Assembly (NCBI RefSeq): GCF_021375795.1 | Contig: NZ_JAEIOI010000004.1 | Location: forward strand, 124,001-188,000 | Origin: Pseudomonas anguilliseptica | GTDB lineage: Bacteria > Pseudomonadota > Gammaproteobacteria > Pseudomonadales > Pseudomonadaceae | Direction of reading: 5' to 3' | Length of the DNA stretch: 64,000 bases | Shown: in pieces, positions 9,728 through 18,428 of the stretch | Layout: each line of letters starts with the position of its first letter | Numbering within the stretch: position 1 is the stretch's first letter | The notes under the pieces: generated by a model | The model's input: the letters and a program-made list of their open reading frames with translations, nothing else | Database searches by the model: none | What the model was told of the DNA's origin: nothing | Made by a program: the position numbers and the translations under genes

Positions 9728-9766
9728 ACGGGCGCGCCGCCTCACGCCCAGCGCTGTGCGGCGGAC

Positions 9767-9774
9767 GGTAAACA
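9767..9774. promoter_or_regulatory. Isolated copy of the GGTAAACA motif
   Basis: This octamer is identical to the left arm of the inverted repeat at 9873-9901 in the same divergent intergenic region. It lies about 82 bases upstream of the proA start. Its function is not known; the repetition suggests a shared regulator for proA and the divergent hydrolase gene. Confidence 0.3.
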
Positions 9775-9872
9775 GCGCGTTCGCCCCAACCCACGGTAAC
9801 GCCGCCAGGCCCCAGCCCGCAGGCCACTCTGAGAAACAGTGACACCAGCCCCGCGCTGCCGCCCGAAGGTTA

Positions 9873-9901
9873 GGTAAACAAAAACCGCCTAAATGTTTAC
9901 C
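9873..9901. promoter_or_regulatory. Operator-like inverted repeat GGTAAACA-N13-TGTTTACC
   Basis: Two perfect 8-base arms (9873-9880 and 9894-9901) are spaced 21 bases from start to start, two turns of B-DNA, as expected for a dimeric or tetrameric DNA-binding protein contacting one face. The site ends 48 bases before the start of the hydrolase-PilZ gene. A third copy of the arm is at 9767. No regulator gene is adjacent, so the cognate protein is unknown. Confidence 0.4.
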
Positions 9902-9949
9902 GTGCACTTGAAAGAAAAACAGGCGGCCGACCGCCGGGGTGGGATCAGC

Positions 9950-11179
9950 ATGCATTACCGTACCGACTACTGCGCTGCACAACTCAACGACGCCCCCCAG
10001 GTGCTGCACCTCGGCGAGCTACGCCTGCATTACCAGGCTTACGCCCAGCGCAGCCATGACCCACGCCCGCCGGTACTGATGCTGGGCGGCGCCTTCCAGA
10101 GTTTTCGCTCGTTTGCCGCTGAAGTCCGCGAACTGCTCAGCGAACACCCAGTAATCCTGCTCGACCTGCCCAGCCAGGGCAGCAACCTGCAACTGGTGCC
10201 CGACCTGAGCCTGGAACAACTGGCCGACCTGATCGCCGACTTTGCCGAGGAACTCGACCTGCCGCCGCTGATGCCCATCGGCCTGTCCTACGGCTCGGCC
10301 CTGGCCGCGCTGTTTGCTGCCCGCCACCCGAGCCGCTGTGCCCGCGTGCTGCTGGCCGGGATCACCGCCTTTGGCCGCCCCGGTGCCCGCCTGTTACTGC
10401 AAGAAGGCCTGGCGCTGCTGGCTGAAGGGCGCAGCGAAGCCTTTGCTCACGGCGCGCTAACCGGTCTGCTCAACCCACTGCGCCTGGAACAGACTGGAGT
10501 CGCGCCGGTATTTCGCAAGGCCTTGCTGCGGCAGATTCAGCGCCTGTCAGCCGCCGACATCGAGCGCTACCGGCAGAACAGTCAGCGTCTGCTGGACTTT
10601 CAGGGCTTCCAACAACACCCAAGCTGCCCAACGCTGGTGCTGGCCGGCGAATACGACCACTTCACCCAACCCTGGGAGCATGCTCACTTTGCCGCTGCCT
10701 GCGCCCAAGCCAGCTGCGCGCTGATCCACAATGCCGACCACCTGGCCCAGTTCGAACAACGCGACGCCTGCTCCAGTCTGTACAGCCCGTTCCTACGCGG
10801 TGAAGCCCTACCAAGCCGCAGCCCGGGCAGCAGCCTGCTGAGCAACCCGCAACTGCTGCAACTGGAAAAACGCCATGAACCACGCCTGCCGCCCAGCCAG
10901 CGTCAGGCACGCCTGCAGCATGTCGATGGTGGTGAATGGGTGGTGGACATCAACGAATTGGGCTTCTTCGGCGGACTACTACAAGCCGATCTACCCACCC
11001 TTCGCGGTACACGCGGCTGGCAACTGCTGTGCAAGGACCTACCCGCCCAGCCCCTGCTGCCCCTGCGCCAGGACTCAAACGGCTTGGCCTTCGTCTTCCC
11101 GCACAGTGATCAGCTTGCCAGCCAGGAACTGGCGACGCAGTTTCAGCTGCAGCCGCTACCGGCAGCCGCCTGCGCTTAA
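9950..11179 (+). CDS. Alpha/beta hydrolase with C-terminal PilZ-like domain
   Basis: The 409-residue protein has an alpha/beta-hydrolase domain (about 35-275) with nucleophile elbow GLSYGS (Ser113), a likely acid at Asp236 (GEYDHFTQ) and His264 (NADHLAQF). The remaining 130 residues resemble a PilZ domain: KRHEPR supplies the RxxxR arginines (Arg308, Arg312), DINELG at 333-338 matches the D/NxSxxG motif with Asn for Ser, and GLAFVF resembles the closing strand. PilZ domains bind c-di-GMP, so hydrolase activity may be controlled by it; that is inference. The fold also recalls RhlA-type acyltransferases. I start at the ATG preceded by GGGGTGGGATC; an ATG 19 codons upstream is less likely. The stop overlaps the convergent methyltransferase by four bases. 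Confidence 0.75.
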   Translation: MHYRTDYCAAQLNDAPQVLHLGELRLHYQAYAQRSHDPRPPVLMLGGAFQSFRSFAAEVRELLSEHPVILLDLPSQGSNLQLVPDLSLEQLADLIADFAEELDLPPLMPIGLSYGSALAALFAARHPSRCARVLLAGITAFGRPGARLLLQEGLALLAEGRSEAFAHGALTGLLNPLRLEQTGVAPVFRKALLRQIQRLSAADIERYRQNSQRLLDFQGFQQHPSCPTLVLAGEYDHFTQPWEHAHFAAACAQASCALIHNADHLAQFEQRDACSSLYSPFLRGEALPSRSPGSSLLSNPQLLQLEKRHEPRLPPSQRQARLQHVDGGEWVVDINELGFFGGLLQADLPTLRGTRGWQLLCKDLPAQPLLPLRQDSNGLAFVFPHSDQLASQELATQFQLQPLPAAACA

Positions 11180-12030
11180 ACCCGCGCCTCAATAACCCGC
11201 ACCAACCCTGCATTGTGAGAGGGCGCCATGCCCAGCGCCTGAGCTGTGCGGCTCGGGTCGAAGACCTCGACCTGGTTAAAACCGCAGCGCTGAAAACCCT
11301 GCACAATCGCCTGGTCGTTGCGGTAATGCAGCGGGTAGTTGCCACGGGTCAGCCGGCCAATCAGGCCGACGCCCCAACGCAACTGGCGGTAACGTGGATG
11401 CTCACGCAGATCTGGATACAACTCGGTCAGGTAGGTGGCCTGGGGAAACTGGCACAGTTGCTCAGCCAGGCGTGTCCAGAACGACTCGATCAGTTCTAGC
11501 TCAAAGTAGTTCACCAGCCCCTCGGTAATCACCACCACGGGCTTGCTGTGATCCAGCTCGGCGAACAGCGCGGCCAGGCTTTTGCCGCCCTCCTCGGCAA
11601 GAATATCCACCGCGCGTACCTGATGCTGGCTGCCCAGCCAACCTTCGGCATTGAGCAACAGGCGTTTGCGTGCGGCCATCACCGGCAGATCAGCCTCAAC
11701 GTAGCGCACATGCGGGTAACGCGAGGTGAAACGACGACCGCGCGGCGACAGACCACAAGCAATTTCCACCACCTGGCACACACCACCCTGCTCAATGGCC
11801 GCCGTGAGCTGCGCATCAATCTGCAGGTGGCGCTGCAACAGGAACTGCTCGATATCCAGGCCGAAACCAACCCGCGCGCCCCAGGTAATAGGGCTGAGCA
11901 GGCCATGCACAAAACGTCCGAAGCCGGTGGCGAAAGCCGCATCCGCCAGTTGATGGCGATACCAGACATAACCGGTGTAGTGGGCACTGGGGCTGATATG
12001 GGCGCTGCTGGCACGGGCACGTTCAGGCAT
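11176..12030 (-). CDS. Leucine carboxyl methyltransferase-like SAM methyltransferase
   Basis: This 284-residue protein resembles the LCM/PPM1 class of SAM-dependent methyltransferases. Visible features are a glycine-containing motif I variant VVEIACGLSPRGRRF, the acidic ribose contact in VRYVEADLPVMAARKR, and VVVITEGLVNYFE, which matches the ITEGL signature of the class. The substrate is unknown; bacterial members act on carboxylates of small molecules, polyketides or proteins. It is convergent with the hydrolase gene, with stop codons overlapping by four bases, and divergent from the glycosylase gene. No membrane segment or signal peptide is apparent. Confidence 0.8.
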   Translation of the reverse strand: MPERARASSAHISPSAHYTGYVWYRHQLADAAFATGFGRFVHGLLSPITWGARVGFGLDIEQFLLQRHLQIDAQLTAAIEQGGVCQVVEIACGLSPRGRRFTSRYPHVRYVEADLPVMAARKRLLLNAEGWLGSQHQVRAVDILAEEGGKSLAALFAELDHSKPVVVITEGLVNYFELELIESFWTRLAEQLCQFPQATYLTELYPDLREHPRYRQLRWGVGLIGRLTRGNYPLHYRNDQAIVQGFQRCGFNQVEVFDPSRTAQALGMAPSHNAGLVRVIEARV

Positions 12031-12138
12031 GATTCAGACTCTTATTGTTATGATCACGGCGCCCTCTGTGACACTTGGCTAAGCGTCCAGGACGGCAACA
12101 GCCTCAGCCTATGCCCTGCCGAGTAAGCACAACACAGC

Positions 12139-12855
12139 ATGTCAGCCGATCCCAACCTTAGTTTGCCCTGGCCCGAAGGGCGTGCCCTGCCGGCCGGATT
12201 CTTCGACCGCGATGCCCGCCAACTGGCTCGCGACCTGCTCGGCAAGGTGATTCGCCATCGCCAGGGCGAGCACTGGCTAAGTGCACGCATTATCGAAACC
12301 GAAGCCTATTACCTGAGCGAGAAAGGCAGCCACGCCTCGCTTGGTTATACCCACAAACGCCGGGCGCTGTTTATGGATGGCGGGCACATTTACATGTACT
12401 ACGCCCGCGGCGGTGACTCGCTGAATTTCAGCGCCCAGGGGCCGGGCAATGCGGTGCTGATCAAGTCTGCCTACCCCTGGCAGGACGCTCGCAGCGGCGC
12501 TGCCGCTCTGGCGCAGATGCAACGTAACAACCCGGACGCACAAGGCCGTGCCCGCGCCCTGGACAAGCTGTGCAACGGCCAAACCCAGCTGTGCAAGGCA
12601 CTGGGCCTGAAAGTGCCGGCCTGGGACGCGCAGCCCTTCGATGAGCAACGCCTGTTTGTCGAAGACCTCGGCGAGCGCCCGCAGCAGATCGTGCAATGCG
12701 CGCGCCTGGGCATCCCCCATGGGCGTGACGAGCAGCTGCCGTACCGTTTTGTCGACGCCGCCTTTGCCCGCCACTGCACACGCAACCCATTACGCCGAGG
12801 TCAGCAGACCGGCAGCGACTTTCACTTACTTCACCCTGAGGATGACCACCGATGA
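12139..12855 (+). CDS. mpg: DNA-3-methyladenine glycosylase (AAG/MPG type)
   Basis: This 238-residue protein belongs to the alkyladenine DNA glycosylase family, which excises 3-methyladenine, 7-methylguanine and hypoxanthine to start base-excision repair. Diagnostic blocks are ARDLLGKVIRH, the catalytic Glu region ARIIETEAYY, the DNA-intercalating GGHIYMYYARGG region, and the LDKLCNGQTQLCKALGL stretch. The ending HCTRNPLRR is also typical. The ATG starts 18 bases after an in-frame stop upstream. Its stop overlaps the following membrane-phosphatase gene by four bases (ATGA), so the pair is coupled, though the functional link is not evident. Confidence 0.92.
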   Translation: MSADPNLSLPWPEGRALPAGFFDRDARQLARDLLGKVIRHRQGEHWLSARIIETEAYYLSEKGSHASLGYTHKRRALFMDGGHIYMYYARGGDSLNFSAQGPGNAVLIKSAYPWQDARSGAAALAQMQRNNPDAQGRARALDKLCNGQTQLCKALGLKVPAWDAQPFDEQRLFVEDLGERPQQIVQCARLGIPHGRDEQLPYRFVDAAFARHCTRNPLRRGQQTGSDFHLLHPEDDHR

Positions 12856-14168
12856 GTCAGTGGTTCGACAGCTTGACCCTGTGGCTGAGCGCCAACCCCG
12901 AATGGCTGGGCCTGGCGATTTTTCTGATCGCCTGTGTCGAATGCCTGGCGATTGCCGGCATCATCGTGCCGGGCACCATTCTGCTGTTTGCCGTGGCTGC
13001 ACTGGCCGGTAACGGTGCGCTGACATTGTGGGAAACCCTGCTGCTGGCCTACCTCGGTGGTGTACTCGGTGACGCCTTGTCCTATGGCATCGGCCGCTAC
13101 TTCCACCAGGATATTCGCCGCCTGCCGCTGTTGCGCAGCCATCCACAGTGGTTAAGTTCGGCAGAGGTTTATTTCCAGCGCTATGGCGTCGCCAGCCTGT
13201 TGGTCGGTCGTTATATCGGTCCATTGCGGCCGATGCTGCCGATGGTCGCCGGCATGCTGAACATGCCGCTCCCACGCTTTATCGTCGTCAGCCTGCTGGC
13301 AGCCGCTGGCTGGGCCATCGCTTATATGCTGCCGGGCTGGGCCACCGGTGCCGCCTTGCGCCTGCCATTGCCGGATGGCTTCTGGCCACAGGCCGGCGCC
13401 GTGGCAGCTGGCGTAGCCATCGTGGTTGGCCTGAGCATTCAAGGCAGCATGCGCGGGCAACGGCACGCCAGCCTGCTGGCGGCTGGGGCCTGTCTGGCAC
13501 TGCTGGTCGGTTTGATGATTAGCTGGCCACAGCTCAGCCAACTGGACCAGGGGCTGCTGACCCTGATACAGGAGCAACGCAGCGCCAGTCTCGACACCCT
13601 GATGGTGCTGATCACCCGCCTCGGCGACATGCACACCCAGGTGGCCGCCGCCACTTTGCTGTGCCTGATTCTGCTGATCACCCGGCAATGGCGCACGCTG
13701 TGTCTGGCCATCGGTGCCACACTCGGCACGGCGCTGGCCAATGGCACCCTGAAAGCCCTGTTCGCCCGCAGCCGTCCGGATGTGCTGCTGGAGCCGCTGG
13801 GCAGTTTCAGCTTCCCCAGCGGCCACAGTTCGGCAGCCTTTGCCTTTTTCCTGCTGCTCGGCCTGCTTGCCGGCCGTGGTCAGCCGCCACGTATGCGCCT
13901 GACCTGGCTGTTACTGGCCAGTCTGCCGGCTGCGGCCATTGCCATCTCGCGGGTGTACCTGGGCGTGCACTGGCCCAGCGACATCATTGCCGGGGCCATG
14001 CTGGCGGGCTGTTTCTGCGCCCTGAGCCTGGCACTGGTGCAATGGCGCACGCCGCTGCCAGCCCTGTCGGCAAGAGTCTGGTGGTTGTTGCTGCCGGCGA
14101 TTCTGGCGCTACTGGGCGGCATCGCCACCTGGCAGTTGTCCGCAGGCCTGCTGCTGTACCGCTATTGA
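12852..14168 (+). CDS. DedA-family / PAP2-family fusion membrane protein
   Basis: The 438-residue protein joins two membrane domains. Residues 1-200 form a DedA/SNARE-associated domain with GIIVPGTILLF, GGVLGDALSYGIGR and VGRYIGPLRPMLPMVAGM. Residues 210-400 form a PAP2 phosphatase with the three motifs: KALFARSRP, FSFPSGHS and SRVYLGVHWPSDI, including the catalytic His. DedA proteins support lipid-carrier flipping and membrane homeostasis, and PAP2 enzymes dephosphorylate lipid phosphates or undecaprenyl pyrophosphate. A fused protein could couple dephosphorylation with carrier recycling; that is inference. It starts inside the end of the glycosylase gene and its stop overlaps the convergent Lon-domain gene by seven bases. 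Confidence 0.9.
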   Translation: MSQWFDSLTLWLSANPEWLGLAIFLIACVECLAIAGIIVPGTILLFAVAALAGNGALTLWETLLLAYLGGVLGDALSYGIGRYFHQDIRRLPLLRSHPQWLSSAEVYFQRYGVASLLVGRYIGPLRPMLPMVAGMLNMPLPRFIVVSLLAAAGWAIAYMLPGWATGAALRLPLPDGFWPQAGAVAAGVAIVVGLSIQGSMRGQRHASLLAAGACLALLVGLMISWPQLSQLDQGLLTLIQEQRSASLDTLMVLITRLGDMHTQVAAATLLCLILLITRQWRTLCLAIGATLGTALANGTLKALFARSRPDVLLEPLGSFSFPSGHSSAAFAFFLLLGLLAGRGQPPRMRLTWLLLASLPAAAIAISRVYLGVHWPSDIIAGAMLAGCFCALSLALVQWRTPLPALSARVWWLLLPAILALLGGIATWQLSAGLLLYRY

Positions 14169-14755
14169 TGGCCGCCTTGTAGCAGTTCCAGCAACTGCTG
14201 CAGCAACTCAAGACGCAGCTCGGCACTTGGCGTGTCGAGTAGTTGCAGCTTCTGCTCACTGTCCAGCGGCAGCAGGTAGGCCAGCTGATTGGCCAACGCC
14301 TCCTGGCCTGCCGGCTCGCTTGGCATGCCCAGGGCAGCAACCATCGGGTGAGCACTCAACGCGCCCAGCAGCGCGGCAAGATCGGCATGTTCGTCACGCA
14401 AAGGCTGCTCAGAAGCCTCCTCAAACCATTCAACCTCGGCCAGGGTCAGCTGATCAGGCAAGACCTGCGCACGCTGCACGCGAAAACGCCGGCCACCCTC
14501 AACCCGAATACCCAGCAAGCCGTTGGGCAGCTGCTGGAAATCACGAATCAGCGCCTCGCAGCCAATCGCCGCAAACAGCCCGGCGGCCGCACCGACTTCC
14601 GTGCCTTCAAGGATGCAAACCACGCCAAAACCTTCGCCCTGCTTCATGCAGCGGCTGATCATGTCCAGGTAGCGTGCCTCGAAAATCTGCAAATCCAGCA
14701 TGCAACCGGGGAACAACACGGTATTGAGCGGAAACAAGGGCAAGGTCACGGTCAA
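14162..14755 (-). CDS. Lon N-terminal substrate-binding domain protein
   Basis: This 197-residue cytoplasmic protein consists of a stand-alone Lon N-domain (PUA-like), shown by LPLFPLNTVLFPGCMLDLQIFEARYLDMI at the N-terminus and the helical bundle that follows. It lacks the AAA+ and Ser-Lys protease domains of Lon. Stand-alone members are common in Proteobacteria and their role is unproved; substrate or partner binding is a reasonable guess. The start lies four bases before the end of the LrgB-like gene upstream, so it may be the third gene of that operon. Its 3' end overlaps the convergent DedA-PAP2 gene. Confidence 0.88.
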   Translation of the reverse strand: MTVTLPLFPLNTVLFPGCMLDLQIFEARYLDMISRCMKQGEGFGVVCILEGTEVGAAAGLFAAIGCEALIRDFQQLPNGLLGIRVEGGRRFRVQRAQVLPDQLTLAEVEWFEEASEQPLRDEHADLAALLGALSAHPMVAALGMPSEPAGQEALANQLAYLLPLDSEQKLQLLDTPSAELRLELLQQLLELLQGGHQ

Positions 14756-14759
14756 CTCC

Positions 14760-15476
14760 TCACAGCCAGAGCAGGATGGCCAATGGCAACAGCACGGCGG
14801 TGAATACCCCCATCAGGCTCATCGCCAGGGCAGAAAACGCACCGCACTCCTCACCTTCCTGCAACGCCCGCGCGGTGCCCACCGCATGCGCCGTCATGCC
14901 CAGAGCCATACCCAGCGCAGCGGGGTGCTGTACGCCAAAACGCTTGAGCAACGATGGTCCGACAATCGCGCCGATGATCCCGGTGATCATCACAAATACC
15001 GCCGCCAGGGCAGAAATCCCGCCAATCTGATTAGCCACCAGCATGGCAATCGGCGAAGTCACCGATTTCGGCGCCATGCTCATCAGCATGATCTGCTCGG
15101 CACCAAAGGCCCAGGCCAGGCTAATACCTAGCACCGTAGCGACCACACCAGCCACCAGCAGGGTAATCAGGGTCGGCCAGAACAGCTGGCGGATGCGTCG
15201 CAGATTGAGGAACAACGGCACCGCCAGCGCCACCGTAGTCGGCCCGAGGAACAGCGTCAGCGCCGCCGCGCTGTCGCGGTATTCCGCAAAGGTCAGGCCG
15301 CAGGCCAGGAGAATGCCGATTACCGCGAGCATCGACACCAGCACCGGCTGCAAAAATACCCAGCGGGTTTTCTCGTAGGCGGCAATCGCCAGTTGATAGG
15401 CCCCAAGGGTGATGCCCACGCCAAACAACGGGTGATGAATCAGCGCTTGCCAGGCGGCGTGCCATTCCAGATTCAT
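14760..15476 (-). CDS. LrgB/CidB-family membrane protein
   Basis: The 238-residue protein has seven or more hydrophobic segments and the LrgB signature LFLGPTTVALAVPLFLNLRRIRQLF, then MSMAPKSVTSPIAMLVANQIGG and GMTAHAVGTARALQ. The family partners holin-like LrgA/CidA proteins, influences autolysis and death-type lysis, and in some species exports small organic acids. Its ATG overlaps the upstream LrgA-like stop by four bases, as expected for a coupled pair. I cannot tell Cid from Lrg by sequence alone, so no symbol is assigned. Confidence 0.9.
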   Translation of the reverse strand: MNLEWHAAWQALIHHPLFGVGITLGAYQLAIAAYEKTRWVFLQPVLVSMLAVIGILLACGLTFAEYRDSAAALTLFLGPTTVALAVPLFLNLRRIRQLFWPTLITLLVAGVVATVLGISLAWAFGAEQIMLMSMAPKSVTSPIAMLVANQIGGISALAAVFVMITGIIGAIVGPSLLKRFGVQHPAALGMALGMTAHAVGTARALQEGEECGAFSALAMSLMGVFTAVLLPLAILLWL

Positions 15477-15832
15477 GCACCCTCCCGGCGTTGCTGGCGG
15501 TCGATCAGCTTCTGCATCAGCCAGCCGGCAAACACGATCGAAATCAGCAGCGACAACAGCAGCGCACCGGCAATCGCCCAGAAATCGGCAAAGATATCCT
15601 CGGCATAGGCCATCACTCCTACCGCAGGCGGTACCAGCAGCAACGGCAGGTATTTCAGCAGGCTGCCAGAGGCTTGCTGCAACGGCTCGCCCACCTCACC
15701 ACGCAACAGCAGAAAGCCGAACAACAGCAACATGCCGATGATCGGGCCCGGCAGAATCGGGATCAGCAGGACGTTCAGCGCAGTGCCGAGCAACTGGCAC
15801 AGCACCAGCCAGGAAAGGCCGCGTAGCAGCAT
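15473..15832 (-). CDS. CidA/LrgA-family holin-like protein
   Basis: This 119-residue integral membrane protein has about four transmembrane helices and the family motif ILPGPIIGMLLLFGFLLLRG, followed by LLLVPPAVGVMAYAEDI. CidA/LrgA proteins form holin-like oligomers that modulate murein hydrolase activity. I start at the ATG giving MLLRGLSWLV; the frame upstream (about 42 codons) lacks family similarity and has no good ribosome-binding site. The gene is first in a likely three-gene operon with the LrgB-like and Lon-domain genes. It is transcribed divergently from the MaoC hydratase gene. Confidence 0.9.
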   Translation of the reverse strand: MLLRGLSWLVLCQLLGTALNVLLIPILPGPIIGMLLLFGFLLLRGEVGEPLQQASGSLLKYLPLLLVPPAVGVMAYAEDIFADFWAIAGALLLSLLISIVFAGWLMQKLIDRQQRREGA

Positions 15833-15877
15833 GATGGGTAATCTCCGAATCGTATGATCCCAGTCGCAATGCTGCGC

Positions 15878-15883
15878 ATTATA
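15878..15883 (-). promoter_or_regulatory. Consensus -10 hexamer upstream of the cidA/lrgA-like gene
   Basis: Read on the minus strand the sequence is TATAAT, 45 bases before the gene start. The -35 region 17 bases further on is G/C-rich and does not match TTGACA, so the assignment rests on the -10 only. Confidence 0.4.
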
Positions 15884-16049
15884 AGCAGAAGCGCCCGGCA
15901 ACGGCCGGTTTACAGCGGTTGCGCCAGGATTGCGGCGACAGCAACAGCCGGCCATCAAGCACTTGACCCTGCGGCAAACCCATGATGATCTTAGGGCAGA
16001 AGGATTTACGCCCGAAAAAAAACAACACTTGCGTCTTCAAGGAGAAACC

Positions 16050-16505
16050 ATGACATCAGTACCCGCCGCCGAATTGTCCAGCTACGTCGGTAAGGAACTC
16101 GGCCGTTCCGACTGGCTGACCATCGACCAGGAACGCATCAACCAGTTCGCTGAGTGCACCGGCGACCACCAGTTCATCCACGTCGACCCGGAAAAAGCCA
16201 AACTTACCCCGTTTGGCAGCACCATCGCCCACGGTTTCCTCTCGCTGTCGCTGGTGCCCAAGCTGATGGAAGGCATCATGATCATGCCCAAGGGCTTGAA
16301 GATGGCCGTCAACTATGGCCTGGACAGCGTGCGTTTTATCCAGCCGGTGAAAGTCAACTCCAAGGTGCGCCTGGTCGTCACCCTGACCGATGCCACCGAA
16401 AAAAACCCTGGCCAGTGGCTGCTCAAGGCCAAGGTCGTACTGGAAATCGAAGGCTCGGAAAAACCGGCCTACATCGCTGAACCGCTGACGCTCTGCTTCG
16501 TCTGA
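16050..16505 (+). CDS. MaoC-family (R)-hydratase-like protein
   Basis: This 151-residue protein has a single hot-dog domain of the MaoC/NodN type. The hydratase dyad lies in CTGDHQFIHVDPEKA (Asp and His), followed by the overhang segment PFGSTIAHGFLSLSLVP. Such enzymes hydrate 2-enoyl-CoA to (R)-3-hydroxyacyl-CoA, linking beta-oxidation to polyhydroxyalkanoate or other lipid pathways; the substrate here is not determined. The ATG is preceded by a strong AAGGAG site. It is a monocistronic unit closed by the hairpin terminator at 16523-16555. Confidence 0.9.
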   Translation: MTSVPAAELSSYVGKELGRSDWLTIDQERINQFAECTGDHQFIHVDPEKAKLTPFGSTIAHGFLSLSLVPKLMEGIMIMPKGLKMAVNYGLDSVRFIQPVKVNSKVRLVVTLTDATEKNPGQWLLKAKVVLEIEGSEKPAYIAEPLTLCFV

Positions 16506-16522
16506 TCGCAGCCCGCAGTCCG

Positions 16523-16555
16523 AGGCGCACAGGTGCAGGCTTGTGCGCCTTTTTT
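16523..16555 (+). terminator. Rho-independent terminator after the MaoC gene
   Basis: A perfect 9-base stem (AGGCGCACA pairing with TGTGCGCCT) closes a 10-base loop and is followed by a run of T residues. It lies 18 bases past the stop codon and separates this gene from the MORN-repeat gene. Confidence 0.88.
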
Positions 16556-16639
16556 ATGGCGCGTTCAGCGCGCTCTATCACGGCATGCCAGGCAGTTTAA
16601 GGCATACTCGGCAACGTCCTTCCGGTGTGGATTTTCTGC

Positions 16640-18367
16640 ATGCATCCTCTGATCCGTCTGGCTCCACTGAGCCTCGCCCTGTTGCTGGTCGCCTGTGGCG
16701 ATGGCGAACCCTTGCTGCCAGCCAATGCCGTATTGCCTGACGGCGGGCGCTACCGCGGCGAGGTGGTAGACGGCCTGCTGCAAGGCCCTGGCCGCCTGGA
16801 TTACAGCGACGGCAGCTACTACGCCGGGCAGTTCAAAGACGGGCAGTTCAATGGCTCCGGTGAATGGCACAGCAAACACGGTGAAACCTATACCGGCGAA
16901 TTCCAGAACGGCGACTTCCATGGTCAAGGCAGCCTGAGCTACAGCGATGGCAGCCGCTACGAAGGCGGTTTTGCCAATGGCACGCCCAACGGCGAAGGCC
17001 ACCTGCAGAGCCAGGATATGGAATACCGAGGCGAATTCAAAAAAGGCCAATATCACGGTCTGGGCAAACTGCAATGGCGCGACGGCAGCAGCTTTCAGGG
17101 GCAGTTCCGCAAGGGCGAGCCGCACGGCCAGGGCGTGATGATCGACGGCGAAGGCAACGAGTACGTCGGTACCTTCAAGGACAGCCAACTGAATGGCCAG
17201 GGCAGTTTCAAGAATGCCGACGGCGACCTCTACAGCGGCCAATTCCGCGACAACCAATTCCACGGCAAGGGCCGCTACCAAAGTGCCGACGGCGAAGTCT
17301 GGAGCGGGCGCTTCGAGGACGGCAACCTGACCGGCAAAGGCGAGTTCAAGGGCAGCGACGGCAGCCATTACCTCGGCCAGTTCAGTGACTGGCGCTACCA
17401 CGGCGAAGGCCGTCTGAGCCTCACCGACGGCAGCGTCTATCAAGGCCACTTTGCCTATGGCCAATACCACGGCAACGGCAGCCTGACCCTGACCGATGGC
17501 AGCCAACAAAGTGGCACCTGGCAACGCGGCCGGCTGATTCGCGATGCCCAGGGCAAGGCCATCCCCGACAGCCTGGCTAGCGGGCTGCTGGAACAAGGCC
17601 GCCTGCTCGATGCGGCGATTGCCAAACTACCCGCCTCGACCCCGGCCATCGAACTCTACGCCCTGACCCTGGCCGGTGATGGCAAGCAGAGCGTATTTAT
17701 GCGCGAGGCCGACTACGTCGGCGACCTGTTGCAGGAACGCTTTGCCGCCCACGGCCGCATCACCCTGGTCAACCACCGCGACCACCTGGCGGACCGCCCG
17801 CTGGCCACCAGCGCCAGCCTGGGCCGCAGCATTCAGGCCCTGGCCGAACGCAGCGGCAAGGAAGACCTGATCTTTATCTACCTGACCAGCCACGGTTCCG
17901 CCCAGCACGAACTGAACCTCGACCAGCCGCGCCTGCAACTCGACGACCTGCCCGCCGACGAACTCGCCGCACTGCTCGCCCCACTCAAGGATCGCCACAA
18001 GGTGCTGGTGATCTCGGCTTGCTACTCCGGCGGTTTTATCCCCAAGCTGAAGGACGAGAAAACCCTGGTGATCACCGCTGCACGGGCGGATCGGGTGTCC
18101 TTTGGTTGTTCCGAGGAAAACGATTTCACCTACTTCGGCCGCGCGCTGTTTGCCGAGGCCCTGCAACAAACCGACGACCTCCAGCGAGCCTTCGACCTGG
18201 CCAAGGCCAGCGTTGCCGCACGCGAAGAGACCGACGGTTTCGAGCCTTCCGAACCGCAGATCTGGCCTGCCAAGGCGGTGCTCGCCCAGTGGCGCAAGCT
18301 GCGCGAACAGCAGGCCGAGCGTGCGCTGAACAATGCACTTGAGGCGCAACCCGTGGTCAACCCCTAA
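16640..18367 (+). CDS. MORN-repeat lipoprotein with C13/caspase-like peptidase domain
   Basis: The 575-residue protein begins with a lipoprotein signal (lipobox LLVA|C, Cys19). From about residue 38 to 300 there are eleven full 23-residue MORN repeats of the pattern Y-x-G-x-F-x-x-G-x-x-x-G-x-G and a partial twelfth. The C-terminal domain (about 335-545) resembles peptidase C13/caspase-fold enzymes, with a catalytic His418 in YLTSHGS and Cys461 in [12 protein letters not shown] arrays bind lipids or proteins, so the peptidase may be held at the membrane; the substrate is unknown. The Asp after Cys19 would favour inner-membrane retention under the +2 rule, which is less reliable in Pseudomonas. 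I start at the ATG giving MHPLIRLAP because it makes the lipobox. Confidence 0.85.
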   Translation: MHPLIRLAPLSLALLLVACGDGEPLLPANAVLPDGGRYRGEVVDGLLQGPGRLDYSDGSYYAGQFKDGQFNGSGEWHSKHGETYTGEFQNGDFHGQGSLSYSDGSRYEGGFANGTPNGEGHLQSQDMEYRGEFKKGQYHGLGKLQWRDGSSFQGQFRKGEPHGQGVMIDGEGNEYVGTFKDSQLNGQGSFKNADGDLYSGQFRDNQFHGKGRYQSADGEVWSGRFEDGNLTGKGEFKGSDGSHYLGQFSDWRYHGEGRLSLTDGSVYQGHFAYGQYHGNGSLTLTDGSQQSGTWQRGRLIRDAQGKAIPDSLASGLLEQGRLLDAAIAKLPASTPAIELYALTLAGDGKQSVFMREADYVGDLLQERFAAHGRITLVNHRDHLADRPLATSASLGRSIQALAERSGKEDLIFIYLTSHGSAQHELNLDQPRLQLDDLPADELAALLAPLKDRHKVLVISACYSGGFIPKLKDEKTLVITAARADRVSFGCSEENDFTYFGRALFAEALQQTDDLQRAFDLAKASVAAREETDGFEPSEPQIWPAKAVLAQWRKLREQQAERALNNALEAQPVVNP

Positions 18368-18428
18368 CAACCCTGCGCGCACTCAACCGCCTGTTAAGCT
18401 GATAGATATCAGCGGAGAACCTCAAACC

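Noticed and set aside
16565..17596. 343-codon minus-strand frame rich in Ala, Val and Leu opposite the MORN gene
   Set aside because: Its repetitive composition is produced by the 69-base MORN repeats read backwards; no real protein family features.
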